A program made the position numbers and the translations under genes. A DNA stretch of 64,000 bases from Peromyscus leucopus. Its lineage: Eukaryota > Chordata > Mammalia > Rodentia > Cricetidae. Below the pieces are notes generated by a model, which worked only from the letters and a program-made list of their open reading frames with translations, was not told where the DNA came from and did not search any database. Positions 46,205 to 57,986 of this stretch are shown here, one piece after another. Every line of letters starts with the position of its first letter. The stretch's first letter is position 1. Location of the stretch: contig NC_051084.1 of the NCBI RefSeq assembly GCF_004664715.2, forward strand, positions 59,825,334 through 59,889,333, written 5' to 3'.

Positions 46205-46745
46205 GTTAAAATCCTATTGTGCTGCCACCAAGGGCCATGTTGGTGCCTGTAGACCATGTTGCCATCTGAAACCATGTTCATGTCCATGGCCTGTGCTGTT
46301 GCCAAGAGCCACGGTGGTGTCCCTGGTCCTTGCTGCAGCCAAGGGCCATGTTGATGTCTGGTTTATGTACTGCCATTGTAGACTATACTGAAGCCCATGG
46401 TCCATACTGATGCTGGGGGCCATCTGGACCTCCAAGGTGTGTGCTGTCTCCAGGAACCATGTGGAAGTCCATATTGGGTGAGCAGGGTGGGGAAGGACTC
46501 AGTTTTATTTAAGGGACTGACCATTGGGAGTTTCACCATGCTCCAATGAGTACCTGGTTAACACAAAAGGCACGGAATGAACGTGGTATTTTTTTCTTTA
46601 TTTTGGGGGGGGAAGGAGGTCACAAGAGTAAGGGGGTAAACCTGGGATGACTGGGAAGTGAGTGTGATCTGGGTGCATTCTGTGAATTCCCAAATAGTCA
46701 ACAAAAATATTATTTTGGATATAAAATAAATTAAAGAAAACCTTG
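46205..46745 (+). mobile_element. Medium-reiterated rodent repeat (RMER-like) with internal minisatellite
   Basis: Left part is an imperfect tandem array. Right part ('gggagtttcaccatgctcca', 'gtgcattctgtgaattccca', 'caacaaaaatattatt') is its usual 3' end. Family name uncertain. Confidence 0.6.
46215..46430 (+). repeat. ~38-bp imperfect tandem repeat
   Basis: Repeated units of the form 'gccatgttggtgyccatggt' plus 'ccrtgctgytgccaag', about five to six copies, diverged. Confidence 0.75.
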
Positions 46746-46749
46746 CCTT

Positions 46750-47380
46750 TTGTTTGGTGGGAATGTCCTTATGCAAGGCATGGTGACCATGAGCTTTGAT
46801 GAAATACTTCTCCTCTGCGCAGCCATTCTGGAATGATAGGAAAAGGATGGCTTCACTTAGATGATAACCAAGTTATGTAGAATTTTCACAAGACATTTCC
46901 ACCTTGCCTCCTGCCTTTGTTGATCTGTTTACTATGATGGCAATCAAAACTAAAGCAAACCTCAGAGACTTGTGTTTTGGAGGAAATCTGTTTATGAAAG
47001 CTATAATAATTCATGCATCCTCCCCTAGGGCTGAGGGCATTTCTAAATGAAGACTGCAATCTGATCAGTTGGTAATGCTCAGATGGCGTGGTTAGAGCAG
47101 CCCGTAAAATGTCTTCACACAGATAATCTAGAAAGGTGACCAGCGGGATGCACGCCCTGACAAATCAGCAGTGCTCCCAGCCAGGCTGTTTAAATTATTT
47201 TTAGGCAGGAGACATACTGAACACACCAGGTTTTAGATGTGAGTAATTAATAAGAAATGTTGCCTCTCTCTTTGCATGTAGTTACACCAAGCCTGCCCTT
47301 CTCTCTTTCTTCTTAGACTCAGTTCTTGGGGCGGCATCTATCATCCCTATTACAGATCAACCTTTTATCATGAAAAGATT
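46750..47380 (+). other. Intronic sequence, no gene recognised
   Basis: Single-copy in appearance. 47040-47330 is less AT-rich and may be worth a conservation check. Confidence 0.45.
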
Positions 47381-47582
47381 TTCTTGCTAAGTTGGCCTGG
47401 CTGCATACCTGGCTTGACAGAACTGGCACTAGCTGAAACAGTTATGCCCAGCACTCACTATGTAGGGGCTCTGCCTGTCTCTGATGCTACCCTCCGAGAC
47501 CTGGGCTCCCCTAGTAAGATGTGGCAGGTGTTTGTTCAGATACACCAGTACTCCTATAGACAAGAAGTTGAGACAGATTGCT

Positions 47583-47744
47583 ATGGCAGACCTTTCTGAA
47601 GTCAACGACCGGCTTCATACATTAAGCGGGGACTTTCTTCTAAATTTAAGGGAGACAAAAGCAAAATTAAACCAGATAAACAGAGAAACAATCCAAAAGA
47701 GAAGAAGGCTGTGTTCATCTCAGGAGCATCTCCTTAATGTCTAG
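47583..47744 (+). other. Unrecognised 53-codon helical-looking frame
   Basis: An ATG with G at -3 and G at +4 opens MADLSEVNDRLHTLSGDF... and runs to ...SSQEHLLNV and a stop. The composition (Leu, Lys, Glu, Gln) suits an amphipathic helix. It has no recognised family, promoter or splice sites, and may be chance or an old retrocopy fragment. Confidence 0.2.
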
Positions 47745-47842
47745 TAATTTGTCACTCCTTCCAAAGATGTATTTACATCACTGAATTATGAACACTTACA
47801 TTAAAGTCAAGACATGAGGCTCTGCAATAACATGTATCCAAG

Positions 47843-47844
<2 letters not shown>

Positions 47845-47895
<51 letters not shown>
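47845..47895 (+). repeat. (CA)n microsatellite
   Basis: About 25 CA units. Confidence 0.97.
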
Positions 47896-47896
<1 letters not shown>

Positions 47897-48019
47897 CACA
47901 CCAAATACTGCATCTTTTAGGGCACTCAGTTTGTATAACCACTTAAGGGAAGATGTAATCTATTAAAAAAACAAACAGAAAAAATACTCTACTAAGGTAG
48001 ATGATACACTTTCAAATGT

Positions 48020-48140
48020 TTCTCTTTTTGTGTTCCCAGATGGGGTCCTGCTGTGTAACCTGACTTGACTTGAATCCCCATTTGCAGCCCCAGCTGGCCT
48101 CAAATTCAGAATGCTCTATTGTCTCTCAGTTTCCTGAAGT
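48020..48140 (-). mobile_element. Possible proto-B1 SINE
   Basis: 'gatggggtcctgctgtgtaa' and 'cagctggcctcaaattcaga'. Very diverged. Confidence 0.4.
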
Positions 48141-48640
48141 CAACGCTCATTTTAAAACCTGCCATACAGAATTACAAAAGATTTTGTTATGTTTCCTCAT
48201 AGAATCTGCATTCTAAGAACTAATATTTCTACCTTCATTGCATCATGGATTCAAAAGTTGTGCCCAGTGGGTTTGGCATTGGTAGAAACAGTATTGATAT
48301 TAGTCATATGTGAGATTAGTGCATGTTTATGGTGTCTGCTTAGTATTAACCTAGCACATATAAATAAAAGAAACCCCTGGAACTTCATTGATACAGGCAT
48401 ACTTTCATATTATGGTTATTGCCAAGCTTTAGAAGTTTAATACGTGCCCAGTGGGCCTGTTTTCCTCTAATATAAGATGTCATCATTTCTGCAGTCCCTT
48501 CTGATAGAGATGATAATCTCTGTCATGGTACCTGAGGAAGCCTTAGCGGGTGTGGTAGACTGTGGTTGCTTTGGTGTTGAGGAAGGAAGCAGGACAGCAC
48601 ATGGTAAATGCAACCTGGGAATGAAGCTTCAAAAGTCCTT
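48141..48640 (+). other. Intronic sequence, nothing recognised
   Basis: No feature seen. Confidence 0.5.
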
Positions 48641-48647
48641 AATAGCC

Positions 48648-48823
48648 AGGCGGTGGTGGCGCACGCCTTTAATCCCAGCACTCGGGAGGCAGAGCCAGGT
48701 GGATCTCTGTGAGTTCGAGGCCAGCCTGGTCTACAGAGGGAGTTCCAGGAAAGGCGCAAAGCTACACAGAGAAACCCTGTCTCGAAAAACAAAAAACAAA
48801 CAAACAAACAACAACAACAAAAA
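48648..48823 (+). mobile_element. B1 SINE, young
   Basis: 'gccaggcggtggtggcgcac', 'gagttcgaggccagcctggt', 'aaaggcgcaaagctacacag' and 'aaaccctgtctcgaaaaaca', with a long A/C tail. Confidence 0.97.
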
Positions 48824-49039
48824 AGTCCATAATCATCACGAACATAAAAATTTGCTTATCTGCTTGGCCTGTGTAAGATCCAAAGCCAGGTGAGTGGAGA
48901 AAGAAGAGCTGGGTGGTTTCCCACTGTCTCGCATCTTTTCTAACCCAGGTGCTCAGAGACCTCATGACTGCTATCTCCTCCCTTGGGTCCTGTGTGCTTT
49001 ACACCTCCCATGATAGCATGCCTATTTGTACCTTCCTTG

Positions 49040-49672
49040 TACAGGTTTTTGCTTAGGCAGGCATGTTGTTGAGACTTCATAGGTGTAGCTTCTCTAAAAT
49101 TTCTCGGGGACTTGATCTCATGGTATTTAGGTTGTTTGTAGTTTTCCTAATGGTCTCCATCTGTTGCAAAGAAAAATTGATTGGGCGATGAATGGGAGCT
49201 ACGTTTCTCTGTGGGTATAAGGATAAAAATTTAGAATACAATTAAGAATTATGTTGGCTTCGTAAAGGGGTGGTTGTATGTTCTTTTCCAAGATCCATGA
49301 CCTCACTAGTCACATAACCTTAGGCAAAAATTACAAGCAGCTAAGGAATGAAGAGAGGGAAAACTAGTCTTCCCTGGGGAAGAGACCATCACCCAAACTG
49401 GTTATTCAACACCAAGCGGCAGCTCTGAAATCTTATACAAATAGCATTGTATGAATTAAGCAGATTGCACTTACATATTTAGGAATATGTATGTATATGT
49501 ATTATATGTATGTTTGTGTGTGTGTGTATGTGTGTGTGTGTAAAATGACAACTAAAGAAAAAGAAGACATCAATTTGAGAGAAAGCAAGGGAGGGTCCAT
49601 TAGGAGGAGTGAAGGGGGGGAGGATGGGGAAAATCATGTGATTCTATTTTCATTTCAATAAATAAGATAGGT
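49040..49672 (+). mobile_element. Rodent Lx/L1-type 3' end
   Basis: 'tgttgttgagacttcatagg', 'taatggtctccatctgttgc', 'gggtataaggataaaaattt', 'ccaagatccatgacctcact' and 'caatttgagagaaagcaagg', ending 'tttcaataaataag', run in order for over 600 bp. Confidence 0.75.
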
Positions 49673-49712
49673 AGATAGGTAGGTAGATAGATATATGATA
49701 GATGGATGGATG

Positions 49713-49761
<49 letters not shown>

Positions 49762-49762
49762 A
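49673..49762 (+). repeat. (GATA)n microsatellite with GGTA/GGAT variants
   Basis: Grown from the A-rich end of the preceding element; about 20 tetramers. Confidence 0.96.
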
Positions 49763-49859
49763 AAGAATAAGCTATAGAGTACTGGAATCCAGTAGACATA
49801 GGAGCCCACTCATCAAATTTTTGCATTCAAATTCTTCCTGTTCACCCAGTGTAAGGGAC

Positions 49860-50085
49860 TGTGCCTTGTGATGGGCTGTAAGGTTTGCACACCCTGTCTC
49901 CCTCTTCCTACCTTGTTCTTACCTGGTCCTACTCTCCCACTCCCACCTCAGCATCCACTCTCCCCGTTCCCTTTGCATCCACGCCCTTCACTACTGGCTT
50001 CCTTGTCTGCTTCAAGTCTTTGCTCAAGTTTTCCTGATGGAGTGATGCCTTTCCTAACTACTCACTCCATTTGTGTTTTATGAAG
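49860..50085 (+). mobile_element. L2 LINE fragment
   Basis: 'tgcttcaagtctttgctcaa' and 'tgatgcctttcctaactact' match L2. Confidence 0.5.
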
Positions 50086-50089
50086 TATT

Positions 50090-51400
50090 CCAGTAGAAAC
50101 AATAAAGTTGCTTAGCATTCGGAGGGCTCAGCTGAGAGCAAGCTATCATATTTACTCTGCATAGGTAGAATAATTTCCCTATGCTACTTCACTTAATCCT
50201 AAAAGGGTAAAAAAAAGTCAATAAAACTTTGGAAGATGAAGGATAAATAGAATTCTCCTTGTCAGAGTATATTCCTGGGTCACTCTACTGAATAGCTTTC
50301 GATTCAGTTCAGTTTTAAATATTTACTGGTTGACTGTTCTATGGGGCTTTATGTAGGGGGATGGGGTGGGACCCATGTTTTAAGGTTAAGTTGACAGTGA
50401 GCAATGATCAAGAACTAAAGAAAATGAGCAGGAGTTCTGTCAGATGGGGCATTGCTTATAAGTAAAATATTGCAGTGTTTTCTTTTTGACTAACTGCTGC
50501 AAAATTAATTACTTTGTTGATTTCAAGTTTGATCATGCTTCTTGTAATTGGATCATTACAGTGACAGAAAATGGAACGTTTTCTGTCCAGACTTGTTGAT
50601 GTAGTCTATGGAATTAAAAGCAGTTTGTATTTAAAATAACTTGATGTCGATTAAAGTTTCTATGTAAGTGCAATAGTATGAAAAGCAAAAATGGAAAATT
50701 CCTAGCTTTGTGTGATTAATGAAAGCTGGGTATGACACATTGTTGGTATCTAAATATAACGTAACATGGCAACATTTAAAAATAGACTAATTATTCCTGG
50801 GTATGGCTGGAAGGCTAGAAGAGATTGTCTGGAGTTGATTAAAGAGCAGTGCGTGTTCTAGATCACATGAGACAGTTGTAAATTATGTATACATATGAGG
50901 AAATTAAAAGCTGTAACATTCTTTGGAAATTTGGCTTCCACACTTGTAGTAGCATTTGAAATACTTGGTTTACCATTTCCTTTCACAGGTATATAATAAC
51001 TCAAGTTATGTACAACACCTGTTACATTATTTAGATGATAGCTAGTCTTATATGCATATTAACAGTATGTCTTAATTAAAGGATGAAAACAGATGTCATC
51101 ATTAGCAAATATAATGGGAAGGAAATTACATCTTGTCACTTGTCTTGAAATGAACTCCAGAATGCCTGAGAAGATACTGTACCTAATGATGGCTGACTAA
51201 TTCAGTACACTGTGCAGGGGAAATCCAGGGAGTTTGTATTTCTGTGCTTTAATGATGAAAAAAGGGAAGTCTTTTTAAGAATAAATTTCTTATTCTTCTG
51301 ATAGTTAATTTAGGCTCTAAACATAGGATATTTGAAGAAGCTGCTTTTTAAAATTCTGACTCAATTTAGTTAATTCATTTCTTAGTTCTTTGTTTTACTT
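50090..51400 (+). other. Intronic sequence, nothing recognised
   Basis: AT-rich, single-copy in appearance. Confidence 0.5.
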
Positions 51401-51404
51401 ATGT

Positions 51405-51554
51405 ATTTCAATCTATTAACATGTTACTAGAATGGGACAAACTATAGGTTCTGATTTTATGTTCATTATTCTTCATGCATTTCATAGCAACTGGTATTTG
51501 AGTGAGGACTTAGTAATTATTCAGTGCCCCCTAACTTCATTGTGTGTATTGGCT
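51405..51554 (+). repeat. Direct duplication, copy A
   Basis: From 'atttcaatctattaacatgt' to 'cattgtgtgtattggct'. Matches 52332-52485 with about ten substitutions and three small indels. Confidence 0.9.
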
Positions 51555-51680
51555 ATTTACTTCTCATGGTAACCCCAAAAGTTGGCAGGGATATAATGAT
51601 CATTTTACACATGAAGTAGTGATGTCTGAAAGCCTGATGCACTCACTTCTTGGAGTGAGACATGGGTAACACATCCTTCC
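51555..51680 (+). mobile_element. MIR-like fragment beyond copy A
   Basis: 'ttacttctcatggtaacccc' and 'gatcattttacacatgaagt' resemble MIR. Confidence 0.45.
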
Positions 51681-52267
51681 TATGCCCAGAATAAGATGGC
51701 TCTGGCTTCATCATTCACCTTTAGAGAAAAATAGGTGAGGTAGAACTTCTGCAGAGACCAGTCTGGAATGATGCAGGGGACTGAATGAGAGCCTATAGCT
51801 GGAATCTGCAAATATAAACTGCACCAGGAGAAGAAGGGGTCTTGGAATTCATGGTCATCAGACACCCTGCAAGTAAAAACATCACAATTTGTATTTAATC
51901 CTGTATGGCTCTGTTGCTCCTCAGAAACAAAGTGACTTAAAGAGCTTCACAGGACCACTGCTGTTTTAAATGAATTTATTCTGGTCTAGTAATGAAAAAA
52001 AAGACAGTTATTACTTTGTCAACCATCGCTGGAAGCTCCTTGCAGCCACCTTGTTGTAGCTAATTGTTTATCATGACAAAGAAGAGAAAATGAACAAACT
52101 TCCTTAACTCCCTAAGAAGAAGAATGAATTCAATGTGTGTAAATGCATTCAAACTAAAGGCAACAAGTGTTTGATATAGTAGTAATTTTCAAATTTAGTT
52201 ACTCCATCCAGAATTTTTAGAAGGCAAGATCTATTCTGTTTGTGGCTCTGCAAAAGTTACAGGCATC
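51681..52267 (+). other. Intronic sequence between the duplicated copies, nothing recognised
   Basis: No feature seen. Confidence 0.5.
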
Positions 52268-52300
52268 TCTTCCTCTTCCTCCTCCTCCTCCTCCTCCCCT
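52268..52300 (+). repeat. (TCC)n microsatellite
   Basis: Short CTT/CCT triplet run. Confidence 0.9.
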
Positions 52301-52331
52301 CTTTATTTATATATTTCCATCTTATTTATAT

Positions 52332-52485
52332 ATTTCAATCTATTAACATGTTGCTAGAACAGGACAAACTATAGGTTCTGATTTTACATTCATTATTTTC
52401 ATGCATTTCATAGCAACTGGTTGGTATTTGACTGAGGACTTAGTAATTATTCAATGCCCCTGTAACTTCATTGTGTGTATTAGCT
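52332..52485 (+). repeat. Direct duplication, copy B
   Basis: Counterpart of 51405-51554, with a 4-bp 'ttgg' expansion at 52420. The MIR-like sequence that follows copy A is absent here. Confidence 0.9.
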
Positions 52486-52819
52486 TTTTCTATTTTGTAA
52501 AAGCAATTAACCATAAAAAATGCCAAGAAAATTTTCAGAAAGTATTTTTGTTTTTTTCTCATTTGCTGCATCTCCCAGGCTTTCAGCAGGACAAGTTTAT
52601 CTGGTGGGTTTGTCTTTCAGACTGAAGTTCACCTGATGAAATGCCCTTCCTGGCCTTTACTGTTGGTCTATTGATCAATTATCTAAGTCACTCATACTGA
52701 TGCCCATATGCCAAGAAACTCTGCCAGTCATAGATGCTTCCCAAAGTTCTCAGCTAAGTGTATTCAGAAACTTAAAAGCAAAGTGCTTTCATCCCTCATG
52801 TATTATCCATGTCTATGCA

Positions 52820-52980
52820 TAATAATAGCCCATATGTAGTGAGCTTTCCCATGTTCTGGACATCGTGCTAAGCACTTAACATTGATTATCTCAACTAACT
52901 TCCTAGTGATTCTTCCTAGTTGCTATTATTATCAAAAGCCCATACATGGAGAAACTGAAAAATGGGTTTAAATTATTCTT
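52820..52980 (+). mobile_element. MIR SINE
   Basis: 'tctggacatcgtgctaagca', 'cttaacattgattatctcaa' and 'catggagaaactgaaaaatg'. Confidence 0.75.
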
Positions 52981-53296
52981 CATGTTCATAAAAACTAAGA
53001 AAAAGATAATGCATATTTGTTCCCAAGAAGGCCAGTCTTATGCTTAAGTTCAAAAAGTTAGACACAGTCTTTTCCAAGAGTGTCCAATTGTGTAATGGGT
53101 TCATTCATTTTCTTTCTTACTTCAACACAGCAGGCTTAGTAAAAGTAGTCAAGAATTCAGCAAAGGCAAGGTTGTGCTTGGCCCTGCAGGAGATGCAGGC
53201 CTGAACTCATAGCTCAATACTTGGTCTTGATCACGTTTGGGACACCACCATTGACTTAAGTGCCAGTACATGGAGCTTGCTTTACAAGCTCGATGT

Positions 53297-53461
53297 TTTT
53301 TTGTTTGTTTGTTTGCTTTTCGAGACAGGGTTTCTCTGTGTAGTTTTGGTGCCTGTTCTGGATCTTGCTCTGTAGCCCAGGCTGGCCTCGAACTCACAGA
53401 GATCTGCCTGGCTCTGCCTCCTGAGTTCTGGGACTAAAGGCATGCACCACAGCCACCTGGC
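53297..53461 (-). mobile_element. B1 SINE, young
   Basis: A TTTG-rich tail, then 'tttcgagacagggtttctct', 'caggctggcctcgaactcac' and 'ctgggactaaaggcatgcac'. Confidence 0.96.
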
Positions 53462-53532
53462 CTGTTATGTGTCCTTTAATACTTTTATCATACAGATGGT
53501 ACCCATAGTACTTTTACTATTATTATTTTAAG

Positions 53533-53582
53533 TGCGTGCGTGCGTGCATGCGTGCGTGCGTATGTGTGTGTGTGTGCGCGTG

Positions 53583-53633
<51 letters not shown>
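53533..53633 (+). repeat. (GCGT)n/(GT)n microsatellite
   Basis: gtgcgtgcgtgcatgcgtgc, then a GT run of about 25 units. Confidence 0.96.
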
Positions 53634-53635
<2 letters not shown>

Positions 53636-53636
53636 A

Positions 53637-53785
53637 CTTCCATGTATGTAAGTGCACCACATTCTTGCTTGGTCCCCTAAGTGGCTAGAATGGGGAGTAC
53701 AGATAGTTTTGAACTGCCATGTGGGTGCTGGGTCCTCTATAAAAACAGTAACCACGCTTAACCACTGAGCCGTCTCTCCAGCCCC
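53637..53785 (-). mobile_element. B2 SINE
   Basis: On +: 'gaactgccatgtgggtgctg' and 'ccactgagccgtctctccag', then 'cccc', the reverse of a B2 head at the right. Confidence 0.88.
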
Positions 53786-53789
53786 TTAT

Positions 53790-54700
53790 TATGATTATTT
53801 TATTAAAATTTAACATCATTATTTTTAAAACCTCATTTCTTATCAATTACTTGTGTAATGGTTTCTCCTTTTTTACATATGTTTTTCTCTGGAGTTGTAG
53901 TGAAAGTGAGAAAATCTGTTTTTATCAAAATTTTAAACAATTCCCCTTCTCATGGTAGGTTTTCAGTGTTTGAGCTCTGTTATGCCTACCAGGGACATGC
54001 CATCATGCAGAAGCTGTGTTTCTAAGACCTATCCCAAAAACATGCTAAGCCCCACTGCATTCTGGAGCATGGGGACAAATCATAGGGAAAGAGAAGGAAG
54101 CAAACATTTAAAGCCATGTGAGTGAGGTTCCCTGTCCTGAGATATCTCCGGTTCATGCTTACTCAGGAGTGGCCTCCCATGGTAAATTGAAAACGGAATG
54201 GAAAATAAATGCTTGGCTGAGGTAACAGACTGTAAAGCACTAATAGCTAATCACCAGTTCGGCTCTGGCTTGCCCTGTGTCATCTTTCAGTGCTCACAGA
54301 GCACTGTGGGACGCTGATTGGCTGAACTACATCTTAACAGGGCTAAGTGGAGGACGAAGAGATGAAATGAAAATACACTGACAGGAGAGAAATACACAAC
54401 AGGCCCTGTAATATACCAAATGTGTGTGCATGCATGCATATTCATGGGACTAGATATATGTGTGATGGGTGTGTGTCTGCACATAGATACAGGCTTGTGT
54501 TAAGTGTACAGAGAAGGAAAATCCTATTTACAATAGCAGAAATTGCATTTTATAAATACCTCTTGTTCTTTTACAGTCACCTCTGAATACACATTTTTCT
54601 AATAAGTTACACCCCTGCTGATTTTTACTAATTTTCTCTAACACATTAGATGTTTTTAAGAAAATTGATTTAAATAACTGAACACCAAATGTGAAAATGA
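53790..54700 (+). other. Intronic sequence, nothing recognised
   Basis: No repeat or exon-like frame that I can name. Confidence 0.5.
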
Positions 54701-54709
54701 AAGCTGGTA

Positions 54710-54723
54710 GTGCCATCTGCTGG
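54710..54723 (-). promoter_or_regulatory. CTCF-like binding motif
   Basis: The + strand gtgccatctgctgg is CCAGCAGATGGCAC on minus, which matches the degenerate CTCF core CCASYAGRKGGCRS at all 14 positions. It is not inside a B2 or other SINE that I can see. Confidence 0.6.
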
Positions 54724-54729
54724 ACACTT

Positions 54730-57630
54730 ACATTAAGCAAAAATGTAATCGTTTTAGACTACAGATAAGCCATGGTTTTGGATATAGGATGAAAAAATAA
54801 TTTTTTAAGTATAGTAACTTTAAAATAATTAACAAGTCTTGGGTGTAGTTCTTTATCTGACATACACAAAGCCCTGTTGGACCTCCAGAACCAGAAAAGA
54901 AATGCCAGAGTAAATATTAATAATAACATCTGTGAATTTTTGAATTATTAAATGTTTTAAATAGTACATTTAAATCCATGCATGTGGAGCTGTCAGCTAT
55001 TACATATATCTCTCACACACACATAACACATATGTCATAACATTTAAATTTTTAAAATTATTTTCATGAAGGCAATGTTCAATGTTTATGGTTAAAATGT
55101 AGTTGTTCAATTATGTTAATGAAATGAAATCCTGTTAACATATGTATCACAGGTACTACATTTCTCAAGTAGACTATAAACTCCTTGAAGAAAACAAAAC
55201 AAAAAAAGAAATTATGAATTTACTTTCAATGAAAAGTATAATGTTCTCTTTTTAAATAGCATGAGTCCAAACTATCAGTCAAGTAAGACACTGTATCTTA
55301 ATCATTGTTGTGTCTCACCTCCTGGGCATCTGCTACAGTTTGGGGGAGCTCTTAATTAGTGTGATACTCTTAGACGATTTCTCCTGTCTTCAATCTATAT
55401 ATCTTTAACATCATGGACTCTTGATGGCATCCATTTACCCATATGGTAAAAGGAACACACAATAATTTCTATCTGTGTGTCTTTTTTTTCTGCAATTGAG
55501 GAAGGAAACATAGGCCATACCTATTATTTTCAGGACTCAAGGTCATTCATCATTCTGCACACATCCCACCCTTGGTCTGCCACATGCAGATTTCCCGAAG
55601 CTCCATTCCTCCCTTTATCTTGGGGCAAGCTGTCAGTTTCCTTCTATATCTGCTACCTGGGCTTGGAAAAGTAGCGCTCACCCAACCCTCCTCTCATACA
55701 GCCCATTTCTGTGTGCCTAGATTTTGTAAAGCCAAGCCATGAAGAAGATGAAGTAGTCTTCTAGCTTATGGTTTCTTTGGGGATGGGAGAGTGAGCAACA
55801 CAACAGAGAAATAAATTTGTGAGGACCTGTGCTAATCCCAGAGATTTCTCTGAATCACATTCATATCAGTTGTTCACTATTTTACTATGATGTTTTATAG
55901 TCCACACTTTTTATTTCCTTTAAAGTGTAAATCCTTAATCACTGAGCTGACCTCTTTATCACTGGAATCTCGGAGTTTCTTGAATTGAACGCACTTATGG
56001 AAATAGCTCAATGACATTATATAGTGACAAAAATGATTCCCATACAGAAAAAAAAATCTAAATTTCAATATTATTTTTTTACAATACTTCATTTTCTTAA
56101 TACATAATTGAAATCTGTGATTTTGCCAACCTTGTTAATCAATAGCAATATGTCAATCCAAAGGTAAAGGCTAGAAATAAATTTCACAAATTTTACAGTT
56201 GCTGGCTCATTTACAGTAATACTATATAATGCAATATGTATTTTCACTTATTATTCATGGTAGAACATTGTCACATATTAAAAATGGATTTAAGTATTAA
56301 AGCATCAGATGCAAAAAAAAAAGTATGTGCTATTGATGGTTTCACTACCAGTATTTTGGTTCCAGATATCGATTTCATTTTAAAGATAGTGTCTTGAAAC
56401 AATGAGATGTGAGAACATTCTAAGAGGAGTTTGTATTGAGGAAGGTCATTAAGGTTGTTTTAAGAGACCAATTTGTGAGAGTATCACAGGTTATGGAGCA
56501 GTGTTGAGGGCATGGGCAAAATGAATCATTTCCCTTTGTTACATCCATCTATCCTCTCTCCTTTCCTTTCTTCTTTCTTGGTTTCCTTTGATAATAGAAA
56601 GTCGGTGAGCTCGATGGGGACCTAAGTTGCTGTTTCAGTACTGAATAAGGGATTTACCTGCAACTAAAGGAAGAAATGTCAGAAGAAAGCAATTTGAAGG
56701 TGTAAGAAACTTTCAGCCAGAGAAATGTCATGATCTTCCCCCTCTCATTCTATTCCCTTCTTGGATGTTTACAACACTTCTATGAAAATGGCCCTGTTCT
56801 GAAACCATTGCTTTAACACATATGAGACAAGTAAAAATGGATATGGGCAGCCTAGGGCCAGTGAACAGAAGGCCTTAATAAAATACAAGTATTGCCATCG
56901 GAGTGGTCTCCTGAGCTTTTGTGGGAGGGACTTGGGAAAGAGCTATCCTGATCCTTTATGTATCCACTCTGGGAAAAAAAACTGCATCCTGGTGGTTGTC
57001 TTCCTTGGAACTACTCTCACTTCTCCGATGGAGAAAGTAAGACTTTAGAGGCCTTGACCTCACAGATCAATGAAAAAAAAAAACAAAAAACTCCTCTCTC
57101 TAGTAAAACAGCTGTGTGTGTCCACTAATACAAGAGCAAATAATATTTGCCTACTTGTCATGACCTAAGAGACCACACAGTATAAGAAGCAAAAGTATTT
57201 GCAATAGTGGACCCTAGGATCTTAAACCATCAAGATTAGAGTTGTAGTTTTGCAAAGAAAACAGTATCTTGAAGTCAGTTTGGTAAAAAGGGAGTTTGAG
57301 GGCAAATGCTATGGAGGAATGAGACTGTAATGAAAGTATCCCAAAGAAGCAGCAATTATAGTGTAATGAAAGTATTACTGAGAATCTGAAGTTTCTTGGA
57401 ATGGGATTATCACCATTTTCTTTGCTTTTTCCATCATCAGAGTTTGTTCATATATTTCCATTGAACTTCACCAAAGTTTATACTGCTTGGTAAATTCATA
57501 CCTCCGTGATTCCAGAAATGCATTAAGTTGGAAGTTGACTCCACATTTATTGTCACCTTTTATGTGAGCTCAGGAGAGAGGAGATCTTAAGAAGGTGAAT
57601 TTAGAATGATATGTTAACATAGAAAGTGAA
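54730..57630 (+). other. Intronic sequence, nothing recognised
   Basis: About 2.9 kb, AT-rich, without identifiable SINEs or microsatellites and apparently single-copy. Confidence 0.5.
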
Positions 57631-57639
57631 AGTAAAGTC

Positions 57640-57745
57640 AAAGACAGATGTTAGTTTTCCTGTCAGTAAAGTGGAAATGGTGCTGTCTATTTCACATTAT
57701 TGTAGAGTTAAATGTATGTATTCCTTCTGAAAACTAATTAAATGG
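57640..57745 (-). mobile_element. MIR-like fragment
   Basis: 'cctgtcagtaaagtggaaat' and 'ttgtagagttaaatgtatgt' match reversed MIR. Confidence 0.5.
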
Positions 57746-57895
57746 ATGATCGGTTCCTTTGAACATGTCAATATTATTAAATGCATTCACCTCTGCAATT
57801 CTATTGAGCTCATTTTCTATTTAGTGATATTTGATGAGTTAGAAAGGAGCTTTTCCTTTTTTATATGAAATGTTTCACACACAATCACAACACAC

Positions 57896-57898
<3 letters not shown>

Positions 57899-57984
<86 letters not shown>
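57899..57984 (+). repeat. (TA)n(GA)n compound microsatellite
   Basis: About 16 TA units, then about 25 GA units. The TA half is self-complementary and the GA half is pure purine. Confidence 0.97.

Positions 57985-57986
<2 letters not shown>

Noticed and set aside
48477..48893. 138-codon + frame and its minus counterparts
   Set aside because: They span a B1 SINE; the peptide is the usual B1 translation.
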